Of a stretch of DNA of 56,969 bases, positions 17,348 through 25,839 are shown one piece after another; the stretch's first letter is position 1, and each line of letters opens with the position of its first letter. The notes under the pieces were generated by a model. The model was not told the origin of the DNA, did not search any database, and worked only from the letters and a program-made list of their open reading frames with translations. Both the position numbers and the translations under genes were made by a program. Origin of the DNA: an uncultured candidate division Zixibacteria bacterium (GTDB lineage: Bacteria > Zixibacteria > MSB-5A5 > GN15 > PGXB01); contig CALAMC010000007.1 in assembly GCA_937925655.1 (NCBI GenBank), positions 1 to 56,969 on the forward strand, read 5' to 3'.

Positions 17348-18399
17348 GAGGCGTCATCTCCATTTTCCATCTGGGCTTTGCGCAATTCATTGAACTCATC
17401 GAGAACTTCTTTTTTACTGCCTTCTTCTTTAATCTGTTTCAATGTCATCTTTTCGGTATAAAAGAACAGGTAGCCCATTATAAAAATCGGCACCAGGTCA
17501 ATTATATGCAGGGCCAAAGCATACAAAACGGCGTCCGATTTGGCAATCTTAAAAGCCAGAAGTGGCGCCACCACCGCCAACTCAAACGTTCCCGCGTTGC
17601 CCGGCGTTATCGGAATCATCAAAGCAATGGTATTAATTACCATCAGCAAGGTCGCCGAAATCAGGGGCAATTTAAAGCCGAAGGCGCAAAAAAGCGAATA
17701 AATTACCATCATTTGCGATAGCCACCCCAAAATGGAAAATCCCAACGTCCGGAAAAAATATTGGGTTGACCGCAACATCTTAAGACCCCGTGTAAACGAC
17801 CGGACAAATTTTTTGAGAGTTATATAAAATCCCGGCCATCGCCCCCGAAAAAGACGACGGCAGAAGGCCCCGATACGGTTCTCGTTGAGCAGGATAAGAT
17901 AAAGCAGGATAAAGATTATTACCGTCGCCACGGCAATAATTACGGCAATGGTGCGATAACGCGCAGGGAAAGCCATCGATGCCGCCGACAATATCATAAT
18001 GAAGGTCAGCAATCCAATGGCATCGAAAACAACCTCCAACACAATCGTCGAAAATACATACGTCTTTGACAAATCTTCCTTGCGCGAAAACAAGAGTAGC
18101 CGCCCCACCTGTCCGGTTAATGCCGGCATGACAATATTAATCGCCTGACCCGCTGAAAATAGCGGTATAACCCGGGTCCATTTGATTTTTTTCATGGGCT
18201 CAACAATCGTCCGCCAGCGTACAGCTTTGCAGATGATAAACATGAACTGCAAAAGCACCGCCAACAACAAATAATATAAGTCCGTGCGCTCCAGCATATT
18301 ACGAACATCGGAAAGTCGAATGTCTTTGACGCAGTAACCTAAAAGTAACAGGGCAATAATCGAACCCCAGAGCTGTTTTTTCTTCAAAAACGATTTCAT
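17344..18399 (-). CDS. Flippase-like integral membrane protein (LPG synthase TM region/UPF0104 family)
   Basis: The 351-aa product is highly hydrophobic, with about 8 membrane helices, and matches the UPF0104 (TIGR00374-type) pattern: 'KAVRWRTIVEPM', 'PALTGQVGRLLLFSR' and 'PITPGNAGTFELAVVAPLL' (about residue 270-290). The family is related to the membrane part of lysyl-phosphatidylglycerol synthase and is often found near lipid or glycan genes. Its substrate is not known here. The ATG at 18399 is preferred because TTGGAGAG lies just upstream; the longer ORF to 18423 would run into the upstream terminator hairpin. Confidence 0.85.
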   Translation of the reverse strand: MKSFLKKKQLWGSIIALLLLGYCVKDIRLSDVRNMLERTDLYYLLLAVLLQFMFIICKAVRWRTIVEPMKKIKWTRVIPLFSAGQAINIVMPALTGQVGRLLLFSRKEDLSKTYVFSTIVLEVVFDAIGLLTFIMILSAASMAFPARYRTIAVIIAVATVIIFILLYLILLNENRIGAFCRRLFRGRWPGFYITLKKFVRSFTRGLKMLRSTQYFFRTLGFSILGWLSQMMVIYSLFCAFGFKLPLISATLLMVINTIALMIPITPGNAGTFELAVVAPLLAFKIAKSDAVLYALALHIIDLVPIFIMGYLFFYTEKMTLKQIKEEGSKKEVLDEFNELRKAQMENGDDAS

Positions 18400-18404
18400 C
18401 GCTC

Positions 18405-18435
18405 TCCAAAAACATAACCCCACCTGTGTGGGGTT
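18405..18435 (-). terminator. Hairpin terminator or attenuator after batE
   Basis: On the minus strand AACCCCAC-ACAG-GTGGGGTT forms a perfect 8-bp stem with a 4-base loop, followed by ATGTTTTT. It lies 65 bases after the batE stop and just before the ribosome binding site of the flippase-like gene. It therefore either ends the Bat operon or attenuates read-through into the flippase-corA pair. Confidence 0.6.
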
Positions 18436-18500
18436 GATATTTGATTTTGGATAATAGGTATTTATGAATTATGTGTCAATATAAACTGTGGCGAAGAATA

Positions 18501-19265
18501 TCAGAGTAGCTCGACCCGATCCTTATGTATCCACCCTTTGCGCTTGTTTTCGAACATAACCAGGTAATAGTTTTTTTCCTGACGTTCCACCCTAAAAACC
18601 AAACCGTAGGAACCGGTGAACTCCAGTTCACGGTTTTCATCGGGGCCGCTGTAAACACCGGCTTCCGATGCTACTATTACTCCCTTTGGAGCCATGTAGT
18701 CGGTTCGGTATTTATAAGTCGTTAAAGCCGCCGAACAGACCAGTATGATACCCAGGATGTAAACCATTAGGCGAGCCATTGTCCCCGCGAAACGGAAATG
18801 CAGAATCGCGGCCAAAAGCAGGATAAAAAGGATAAACAATCCTGACGAAATCCAGGCCAGGTCATTTAATGTAAACGGCCGTACCACCGCATCCATGAAA
18901 TCGGTAACGGGGTTGATTCTCACTCCCTCCAGCGACACGGCCATGAACTGCCGGGCGAATTCCAGGTTATTATTAATGTCCTCGTCAACCGGGTTGAGTC
19001 GTTGCGCGCGCATATAATATAAAATGGCATAGCCGAGTTCTCCCATCTGATAATAGCAATTACCTATATTATAATAAAGTGCCGCCGATACCAACCCCCT
19101 CTGTTCCAGTTTCAAATATTCCGCCAATGCCTCCGGGTATGAATTATCAGCATAGAGCTTCCCGGCTCCGGCAAATACCGAATCGGCATTAAATCCCTCC
19201 GGCGCGGCCAACAATGATGTCGCCGATAACAGGACAACCAGCCCGATTATGAAGCTCTTACCCAA
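18501..19265 (-). CDS. batE: BatE-like TPR and SH3 domain protein
   Basis: The 254-aa product starts at TTG 19265, overlapping the batD stop by 8 bases (TTGGGTAA), with GGAGGG upstream; the signal peptide 'GKSFIIGLVVLLSATSLLA' then follows at once. Residues of about 28-110 carry TPR-like helices ('NSYPEALAEYLKLEQRGL', 'YYNIGNCYYQMGELGYAIL'). Two membrane helices and a C-terminal SH3-like domain ('GVIVASEAGVYSGPDE', 'GWIHKDRVELL') complete the BatE plan. BatE closes the classical aerotolerance operon of Bacteroidetes. A longer in-frame ORF reaching 19493 overlaps batD and is rejected as start. The molecular role of BatE is not firmly known. Confidence 0.85.
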   Translation of the reverse strand: MGKSFIIGLVVLLSATSLLAAPEGFNADSVFAGAGKLYADNSYPEALAEYLKLEQRGLVSAALYYNIGNCYYQMGELGYAILYYMRAQRLNPVDEDINNNLEFARQFMAVSLEGVRINPVTDFMDAVVRPFTLNDLAWISSGLFILFILLLAAILHFRFAGTMARLMVYILGIILVCSAALTTYKYRTDYMAPKGVIVASEAGVYSGPDENRELEFTGSYGLVFRVERQEKNYYLVMFENKRKGWIHKDRVELL

Positions 19266-21066
19266 GACGGGTTCCCTCCAGCCTGACAAGTATATTCTCG
19301 GCGCGGCGCAGGGAATCGGTATTTTGCTCCGGCGCAATGTCGGCACCCGACGAATACTGGGCGAAATCGGCCCGCCGGAATAACTCCCGGAGATCCCCAA
19401 GGATTTCTTCACCGGCTCCTTTCTCCTGAAGTAATTCCATGAGCATATCCGACGTAAACCCATAGGGTGAACGGTTGGTTTTATCGGCCACATAACTGAT
19501 CACCGCCTGCCGCAATTCGGCATAAAACTCATCCGGCCGGCCCGATTCCCTCAATTTTCGGGCCTTCTTTAATCTTTTTTGGGCCATTTTACGGGCGCTA
19601 CGCGACCGGGCGTAACCTATATCGACGGCCAGCTTCTCGCGGCGTTTCCGCATGACGATTACACCGGCCAGTATTATGACCGGCAGACTATTAAGGGCCA
19701 GGTAACGCGGCGAAAACAAAATCAAAGCCTTTTCCCCTTCCAGCTTGCCGGGATCGCTTTTTATATATCGTATATCTTTTGCCTCTGGATTGATAACCCT
19801 TCCCGGCACCGCCTGATACGGCACTTCGGCATATTCCATATTTTCCGCTTGCTTGACATTAACCGTGATCGAGTCTGTGGTTATCGTCCGATACCGTTTG
19901 CCCTTCGGGTCAAAAAAGCTCAATGATACCGACGGAATCGTTAGTTTTCCCGCTTTCTTGGGTATAAAAACCTCTTCGAAAATTTTTGTCCCCCCAACCA
20001 CATTATCGATCTTGGATATCTTCTCGCTGGTGGACGCCCGATATACGCGAAAATCCTTCAAATCCTCGATTTTCGGTTCGGCGATAGTCTTAATATTACC
20101 CGTCCCGCTGATTTTATAGGTTACCGTGATCGGCTGATTGACCTCGGTAGAAAGCTTATCGGCCGTTGAACGAATCGTGAAATTCCCGACCGTTCCGCTG
20201 TAATCGGCCGGCTTGCCCTCTGCCGGAAGCGGCATTACTTCCACCGTCAAAGGCTTGGAACGGACTGTCATCGGTTCGCCACGGTCAAAAAAACTTTCCA
20301 GCGAGAACGGGTTGTTACGCTGGCTGTCCCGGCGACCGGCCACGGTCACATCGATGCGGGCCGGGCCGATTGTCAGCTCGCCTGAACGGGTCGGAAACAG
20401 CGCCGTGTTTATCTCCACCGCCTTGTAACGACGGCCGTTAATCGTTTCATAATAGGTCTTCTGCGGTTCCAGCACTTCGGCCCAGAAATCGGTCGTCTGC
20501 GGTGCGGTGTACGATGGCTGTGAATACAACCGCACGGCGTTGTAGAATTTTATGCTTAATGTAACCTGCTCGTTGACATAAATCTTTTCCTTGTCCACGC
20601 TGGCCACCATGAAAACGTCACGGTTATCCCCCTGATCGTTCCGCGCCTGGTCCTGAACCGATTGGGGAGTGGCGACCCCCTGCTCCAGAACCGTCAGTAT
20701 AACTTCGTTGGATTCATATCGTTTCTGATCTATCACAATAACGGCCGGCTTGATGACAAACGTCCCCTTGCGTTTGGGAGCGAGAAGGTACTGGTAGCGC
20801 AGAGATGATTGAATCTCCCCGTTGACTATCGAGATATTGGTTGACGTCCCCTGGGAATAATATTCAAACACCGACAAATTCGGCAGGCTGGGCGTGGGAT
20901 AGCTCTGTCGGCTACCCGAAATGGTAACAACCAGCGTCGCCTGGTCGGTCAACCCGATCGTATCGGGGCTGACTTGCATGGTTATTGTAATATTATCATC
21001 CGCGAAAGCCCCGATGCCCGCCAAAAGAACCAGCGCCGTTATGTATATGCCGAGTCGTCTGACCAT
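19258..21066 (-). CDS. batD: BatD family protein (full length)
   Basis: This 602-aa protein has a signal peptide ('ALVLLAGIGAFADD'), then an extracytoplasmic region of tandem beta-sandwich domains of the BatD type ('MQVSPDTIGLTDQATLVVTISG', in family position). A membrane helix lies near residue 450 ('YLALNSLPVIILAGVIVM'), followed by a basic cytoplasmic tail with a DUF4381-like helical domain ('ELRQAVISYVADKTNRSPYGF'). It is the large membrane member of the Bat operon, thought to work with BatA/BatB and the MoxR chaperone in the envelope. The start lies 1 base after the batC stop. Family assignment is strong; the mechanism is unresolved. Confidence 0.9.
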   Translation of the reverse strand: MVRRLGIYITALVLLAGIGAFADDNITITMQVSPDTIGLTDQATLVVTISGSRQSYPTPSLPNLSVFEYYSQGTSTNISIVNGEIQSSLRYQYLLAPKRKGTFVIKPAVIVIDQKRYESNEVILTVLEQGVATPQSVQDQARNDQGDNRDVFMVASVDKEKIYVNEQVTLSIKFYNAVRLYSQPSYTAPQTTDFWAEVLEPQKTYYETINGRRYKAVEINTALFPTRSGELTIGPARIDVTVAGRRDSQRNNPFSLESFFDRGEPMTVRSKPLTVEVMPLPAEGKPADYSGTVGNFTIRSTADKLSTEVNQPITVTYKISGTGNIKTIAEPKIEDLKDFRVYRASTSEKISKIDNVVGGTKIFEEVFIPKKAGKLTIPSVSLSFFDPKGKRYRTITTDSITVNVKQAENMEYAEVPYQAVPGRVINPEAKDIRYIKSDPGKLEGEKALILFSPRYLALNSLPVIILAGVIVMRKRREKLAVDIGYARSRSARKMAQKRLKKARKLRESGRPDEFYAELRQAVISYVADKTNRSPYGFTSDMLMELLQEKGAGEEILGDLRELFRRADFAQYSSGADIAPEQNTDSLRRAENILVRLEGTRLG

Positions 21067-21786
21067 TTACCAATCGTTTCCCTGATAATTTCCACGGGGA
21101 AGGTTACGGTTTATTTTCTTCTGCACGTCTTTTTCATCGTCTTTAAGGGCATTCAAAATCCGCTCGGCGTCCTCCTTGGACATTTCATTCTCCTCGACTT
21201 CCTGCGGTTGCGGCTGTTGCTTTTGATCCTGTTGGTCCTGATCCTGCGGCTGTTGTTGTTGTTGCTGTTCCTGATTTTCCTGTTCCGGTTGCTCCTGCTG
21301 TTGCTGCTGTTGCTGATCCTGTTGCTGTTGTTGCGGGTCCTGCTCCTGTTTCTGCAATTGCTCTTTAAGACGTATCCGCGCCAACTCCAGGTTATACTTG
21401 GCGTCGAGATCGTCCGGATTCAGTTCCAGTGATTTCTGATAAGCCTGTATGGCCGCCTGATAGTCGCCCGTCCGGAAATGACTGTTACCGACATTGTAAT
21501 GGGCCAGGGCTTCATGGGTAATATTGTCGGTTCGAAGAGAACTTTGCAGTTTTTCCAGCGCTTCTTCGTACTTGCCTTCTTTATAAAGAGTCGTCCCGAT
21601 ATTAAAATCGAGCCCCGGCGTCTCCGGTCGTTCCACTTCCGCCTGATGATACCAATCCAATGCCTGCGAATATTCCCCCTCCTGATAGGCGGCATTGCCC
21701 CGCCCGACATATTTCGAAAAGTCGTCGGCGGCAACACTCCCGGCCATAGGCAACAAAACCGCCAATATGATCATTATCCGGCTCAT
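21067..21786 (-). CDS. batC: BatC-like TPR protein with Gln-rich region
   Basis: The 239-aa product has a signal peptide ('IMIILAVLLPMAGSVAADD') and three or more TPR units between residues 25 and 125 ('GNAAYQEGEYSQALDWYHQA', 'HYNVGNSHFRTGDYQAAI'). A low-complexity Gln/Glu/Asp/Pro stretch follows (about residues 140-195, with runs of 5-7 Gln), then an acidic-basic tail ending 'GNYQGNDW'. TPR plus a charged or Gln-rich tail is typical of BatC. The ATG overlaps the batB stop (ATGA). The Gln tract is coded by mixed CAG/CAA, which argues against a simple unstable triplet tract. Confidence 0.86.
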   Translation of the reverse strand: MSRIMIILAVLLPMAGSVAADDFSKYVGRGNAAYQEGEYSQALDWYHQAEVERPETPGLDFNIGTTLYKEGKYEEALEKLQSSLRTDNITHEALAHYNVGNSHFRTGDYQAAIQAYQKSLELNPDDLDAKYNLELARIRLKEQLQKQEQDPQQQQQDQQQQQQQEQPEQENQEQQQQQQPQDQDQQDQKQQPQPQEVEENEMSKEDAERILNALKDDEKDVQKKINRNLPRGNYQGNDW

Positions 21787-22802
21787 TTATTATTTATACC
21801 CCTAACCTTGCGTTTTTCCGAGATAAAGAATTCGCCTATAATCAAAATCATTGCCAGCGCCAAAGGATACTGAAAACGGTCTTCATATTGCATGAGGAGT
21901 TTGCCTTCCAGTTCCTTTTTCTCCATTTTGGCGATATCGTCATAAACCTTATCGAGCTCCATTTCACCCGGTGAGGCATTATAATATCTCCCACCGGTAT
22001 TTAATGCGATTTTTTGAAGAGTCATCTCGTCGAGCCTGGTCACCACCACTTCGCCGCTTTTGTCCTTCTTATACCCGGCTTTGTTGCCTGCCCGATCGGT
22101 TATGGGAATGGGCTCCCCAATGGGCGAGCCGATACCGATCGCGTATATTTTTACTCCGGCTTTGCGGGCTTCATCTGCGGCCTCAATCGGATTGGTGTTG
22201 TGGTCCTCACCGTCGGTTAAAAGAATCAACACCTTATGCTTCCGCTCTTTGCTTTCAAACGCTTCCGTTGCCTTGCGGATGGCGTCGCCGATGGCCGTCC
22301 CCTGACGGGGAATCAACCCGACATCGATCACGTCCAGAAACAGTTCCGCCGCCGAATAGTCAAGCGTCAGCGGGCACTGGATAAAAGCCTCCCCGGCGAA
22401 TGCCACCAGGCCGATCCGGTCGCCCTGCAGGCGGTCAAGTATACCGCGCACTTCCTGGCGGGCTTTGGTGATGCGGTTCGGTTTCATATCTTCGGCCAGC
22501 ATCGACGCCGAGACATCGATAGCCACGATAATGTCCACCCCCTGCCGCTTCATCATTTCCATATGCGTCCCGCACTGCAATTGCGACAGGGTTAAAACCA
22601 AAAACAATACTCCGAAAATCAACATCGCCGCCTTGCCGCCCTGACGGGCGAAACTGATATGGGGCGAATTTTTCATCAACAGCCAGACATCCCCGAAACG
22701 CGCCAGGATTTTTTTCTTGCGGTTGATCGACCAGATATAAAACAACATCAGGACCAGCACCAATCCCAGCAATACCAAATTTTCGGGCATCGCAAAACGC
22801 AT
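21783..22802 (-). CDS. batB: BatB-like VWA-domain membrane protein
   Basis: The 339-aa product has two N-terminal membrane helices, then a VWA domain with an intact metal-ion-dependent adhesion site: 'IVAIDVSASMLAEDM' (DxSxS, about residues 90-104), 'PRQGTAIGDAI' (Thr of MIDAS) and 'LILLTDGEDHN'. A third helix lies at the C terminus. BatA and BatB proteins place their VWA domains in the periplasm and interact with MoxR-type ATPase systems. It lies between batA (13-base gap) and batC (4-base overlap). Confidence 0.92.
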   Translation of the reverse strand: MRFAMPENLVLLGLVLVLMLFYIWSINRKKKILARFGDVWLLMKNSPHISFARQGGKAAMLIFGVLFLVLTLSQLQCGTHMEMMKRQGVDIIVAIDVSASMLAEDMKPNRITKARQEVRGILDRLQGDRIGLVAFAGEAFIQCPLTLDYSAAELFLDVIDVGLIPRQGTAIGDAIRKATEAFESKERKHKVLILLTDGEDHNTNPIEAADEARKAGVKIYAIGIGSPIGEPIPITDRAGNKAGYKKDKSGEVVVTRLDEMTLQKIALNTGGRYYNASPGEMELDKVYDDIAKMEKKELEGKLLMQYEDRFQYPLALAMILIIGEFFISEKRKVRGINNK

Positions 22803-22815
22803 TTTCCAATACTCC

Positions 22816-23853
22816 CTACGGTATCTTCCGAAATACGGTCTGGCTTAAAACCATTTCCAGAACCAGAAAACCCAGACCGAAATAAACGAAAACCACGAAC
22901 AATTCTTTGTACTGCACATATTCGCTGACTTTTATCTCGGTTTTCTCCATTTTGTCGATTTCCGAATAAATATCCTCAAGTTCCTGTTCGGAACGGGCCC
23001 GGAAATATCTGCCCCCGGTTTTTTCGGCTATTTTGCGAAGCGTTTCTTCATCAATCTCATTGGGCAAATAAACATATCTTTTGCCGAAAATCGGGTCATC
23101 CACCGGATACATGGCGTTTCCCGGCTTGCCGACCCCGATCGCGTATATTTTCACACCCATCGTTTTGGCCACACCCGCCGCCGTCAACGGGTCGATTTCC
23201 CCGGCGTTATTGATGCCGTCGGTCAGTAGAATTATCACTTTCGATTTAGCCGGTGAATCGCGTAATCGATTAACCGAATTGGCCAGGGCCATGCCGATCG
23301 CCGTGCCGTCCTCGATCATCCCGAACTTGACCTGATCGAGAAAATTCAACAGAACCCCGTAATCGAGCGTCAGCGGACATTGCGTGAACGATGATTTGGA
23401 GAAAACCACCAATCCAATCCGGTCGCTGTAACGTTTGGCCACGAATTTCTTTATTTCCTCCTTGGCCACATGCAACCGGTTCTGCGGTTTGAAATCCTCG
23501 GCCTTCATCGAACCGGACACATCCAGCGCCAGCATGATATCGATGCCTTCCGAAGATACCTCGCGGTTTTCGGTCCCGGCCTGCGGCCGCGCCAATGCGA
23601 TAAAAAACAGCGCCAGCGCCAAAACCCGCAACAGGGGCAACATAAACCGGAAACGCGCCCGGCCGCGTTTGGCCGAACGCCGGACTATTTTAAGATCGCT
23701 GTACTTTATGCTCGCCACCGCGGCCCGCCTGAATCTGAATGCGAATATCAATAGCCCGATTATAATCGCCAACCCCGCCGCCAGTATTATCCACGGCTCG
23801 ACCACTATCTCCCGCTCGAATATGTTGACATGATAACCGGCGAATCTAAACAT
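22816..23853 (-). CDS. batA: BatA-like VWA-domain membrane protein
   Basis: This 345-aa paralogue of the next gene has N-terminal membrane helices ('PWIILAAGLAIIIGLLIFAF') and a VWA domain with 'DIMLALDVSGSMKAEDF' (DxSxS), 'IEDGTAIGMALA' and 'IILLTDGINNAGEIDP', so the MIDAS is complete. A C-terminal helix ('ELFVVFVYFGLGFLVLEMVL') anchors it again. The start overlaps the preceding small BatD-like gene by 8 bases. The order batA-batB-batC-batD-batE is the one known from Bacteroides. Confidence 0.92.
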   Translation of the reverse strand: MFRFAGYHVNIFEREIVVEPWIILAAGLAIIIGLLIFAFRFRRAAVASIKYSDLKIVRRSAKRGRARFRFMLPLLRVLALALFFIALARPQAGTENREVSSEGIDIMLALDVSGSMKAEDFKPQNRLHVAKEEIKKFVAKRYSDRIGLVVFSKSSFTQCPLTLDYGVLLNFLDQVKFGMIEDGTAIGMALANSVNRLRDSPAKSKVIILLTDGINNAGEIDPLTAAGVAKTMGVKIYAIGVGKPGNAMYPVDDPIFGKRYVYLPNEIDEETLRKIAEKTGGRYFRARSEQELEDIYSEIDKMEKTEIKVSEYVQYKELFVVFVYFGLGFLVLEMVLSQTVFRKIP

Positions 23854-24853
23854 TGACGGTTCCTCCGCTTTCAGCCGTTGTCACCGCAACCGGCGTCAGA
23901 CGGGACAGGTGCAGAATGCGGATTTTGTCGACCAATTCATTGGCCATTTCAAAATCACCGCGCATACGTTCATCGCTTGGCACCAGTTTGGCGAATTTGA
24001 CCAGATCGGCGTGACCCAAGAACTCTTTGACTATTTCCAGTATTTCAGGATCGATGTCCTCCTCGGACATGCTCTCCAGAAATTCCGCCGTCGTCATGTC
24101 CAGGACCGGCTTACGATAGATTCGTCCCATATACTCTCGCACGATTTCGGTCAAAACCACGTAGTACATTTTGAACAGCCCCTCGGCAGGATAATTTTTC
24201 TCCTTGAGATGCGCCAGCTTTTCATAGGCGATTTCCCATGGATCCCGCCGATCGACAAATTCCTCCCGTTCCATTTTTGCACGGAAATATTTCTGATAAA
24301 CAAATCCGCCGCCCAATAGTATTATGACCCCCGCGATGATTGCATAAACCCACCACGGCCAGCCAGTTTCAAACGACAATGGCGCCTTGACGTCGCGGAT
24401 ATCCGCCGTATCGGCCCCCTCGGCGATCAAAGATTTCACCTTGATCGCAATCGGCTCTGAAATCAAATATTTAATGGTGCTGTCCGGCCTCATGAATTCG
24501 ATCGGGATCGGCGGTATAATATAATCGCCCGTCGTGAAAGTCGTCAGCACAAAACGGCTTTCGTTCTTGACCCGCCCCTTTTCGAGACGCGTCACGTCGT
24601 CGCTTTTATAATCTTTGACGTCGAACGCCCCCAAATTGGCTCCGATTGGCGGCGGCGTCAGAACGATATCGGAATCATGAATGATCGTCAAACGATAAGT
24701 AATCAAATCACCGATATAAATCTCCGATCGGTCCACCGACGTCTCCACCGATATCCCCGGTGCCGACTTGACCGTATCCGTGACCTGCTCGCCGGCCGCA
24801 AAAGACAAAGCGACTATCCAAAAGGCAAAAGTATATATTACCGTCTTCTTCAT
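23846..24853 (-). CDS. Small BatD-like membrane protein with DUF4381-type cytoplasmic domain
   Basis: The 335-aa product starts with a signal peptide (MKKTVIYTFAFWIVALSFAAG), then one beta-sandwich domain like a single BatD repeat ('SVETSVDRSEIYIGDLITYR'), a membrane helix near residue 175 ('WWVYAIIAGVIILLGGGFVY') and a helical cytoplasmic domain ('MYYVVLTEIVREYMGRIY', 'FLGHADLVKFAKLVPSD'). The architecture matches the BatI/DUF4381 member that precedes batA in other operons. ATG 24853 has GGTGA 8 bases upstream; starts at 24862 and 24865 are possible. Confidence 0.75.
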   Translation of the reverse strand: MKKTVIYTFAFWIVALSFAAGEQVTDTVKSAPGISVETSVDRSEIYIGDLITYRLTIIHDSDIVLTPPPIGANLGAFDVKDYKSDDVTRLEKGRVKNESRFVLTTFTTGDYIIPPIPIEFMRPDSTIKYLISEPIAIKVKSLIAEGADTADIRDVKAPLSFETGWPWWVYAIIAGVIILLGGGFVYQKYFRAKMEREEFVDRRDPWEIAYEKLAHLKEKNYPAEGLFKMYYVVLTEIVREYMGRIYRKPVLDMTTAEFLESMSEEDIDPEILEIVKEFLGHADLVKFAKLVPSDERMRGDFEMANELVDKIRILHLSRLTPVAVTTAESGGTVNV

Positions 24854-24907
24854 GTTCTGCATCACCGTGTTATCGGCAACCCCTGACCATCAGATTCGGT
24901 CCCCATC

Positions 24908-25837
24908 CTATCGCACATTCTCCTCGAACACCTGTACCTTTTCCACCGCCGCCAGTTTGTTGATATAATCCGAAAAGGCCTTCTGGAATTTATCCCGGCC
25001 GTAGTCCTGAAGCACTTCGCTTTGCACGTCGCCATAGTCCTTGCCGCCGTACTTATCGTTCTTATTGGCCAGATAATAATTATATACGTCCAGGCTATCC
25101 GCCTGGTCGGGCGGAAGGATATTCCGGCGGATATATTTTCCGATGACCGCCTGACGGATCACTTCCTCGGCTGTCCGGCGCACTTCGCCGTCGCGATCCA
25201 GGCCCTGCCGCAATCCATCTTTGTATATCAATTCCATCTGTATATATTGATTGAGCATTTCGAGCTTTTTGGATTTGGAAGTGTACTCTTTTTGCATCTC
25301 GGCCGGAAGTTTCTGGATTTCCTTGTCGATTTGACCCGAAAATATCGGAATATCGCCAATTTTGGCGACCATCTTTTCTCCCGCATGCGCGGCTGTCACC
25401 GAATCGATATTGACCGCTTTATCCAGTTCCCGCTTGGCGTCCATAATACGCCCCATTTTCTCCAGACATTCAATAAGCTTTTTCCCCGCCTCGGTGTAAT
25501 ATGACGCCTCCGGATTTATCGACCGCGCCCGGATAAAATACGCCGCCCCGTTTTCATAATCGAATAAATCTTCGTAGTACAACTTCCCGATCATGTAATA
25601 CAGATTGCCCCGGGTGACGCCGTCAAGGTCTTCGCCGGCCAGCATCCTTTTGTACTCCTCGATGGCCGCTTTGGGCAGATTGTTGTCGGCCAGTTCCCCG
25701 GCAAGCCTGCGAGCTGCGGCACTGACATCGGCCGAATCCGAATCCCATTCCGCAGAAATAAGATAAAGCACCGCCCCCAGCAATATTATCAGAATCACCA
25801 GGTTTATCCAGGCCAGCAAATTTCTTCCGTCAGCCAT
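24908..25837 (-). CDS. TPR protein with SurA-N-like domain (Bat operon)
   Basis: The 309-aa product has an N-terminal membrane anchor ('LAWINLVILIILLGAVLYLI'), TPR-like helices (about residues 40-130), and a C-terminal part beginning 'MVAKIGDIPIFSGQIDKEI'. That pattern is the opening of SurA/PpiD-like chaperone N-domains, followed by the helical 'LNQYIQMELIYKDGLRQGL'. No parvulin isomerase domain follows. It would sit in the periplasm and could hold unfolded clients of the Bat machinery. GAGAAGAGG lies 8 bases upstream of the ATG. It lies between DUF58 and the small BatD-like gene, a position where I know of no standard Bat member. Confidence 0.68.
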   Translation of the reverse strand: MADGRNLLAWINLVILIILLGAVLYLISAEWDSDSADVSAAARRLAGELADNNLPKAAIEEYKRMLAGEDLDGVTRGNLYYMIGKLYYEDLFDYENGAAYFIRARSINPEASYYTEAGKKLIECLEKMGRIMDAKRELDKAVNIDSVTAAHAGEKMVAKIGDIPIFSGQIDKEIQKLPAEMQKEYTSKSKKLEMLNQYIQMELIYKDGLRQGLDRDGEVRRTAEEVIRQAVIGKYIRRNILPPDQADSLDVYNYYLANKNDKYGGKDYGDVQSEVLQDYGRDKFQKAFSDYINKLAAVEKVQVFEENVR

Positions 25838-25839
25838 GA

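Noticed and set aside
19266..19493. N-terminal extension of the BatE-like gene.
   Set aside because: It overlaps 230 bases of batD out of frame; the signal peptide directly follows TTG 19265, which has GGAGGG upstream.
21220..21350. Trinucleotide microsatellite (CTG/TTG-rich) in batC.
   Set aside because: It is coding sequence for a Gln/Glu/Asp-rich tract with mixed codons and a kept reading frame, so composition rather than an expanded repeat explains it.
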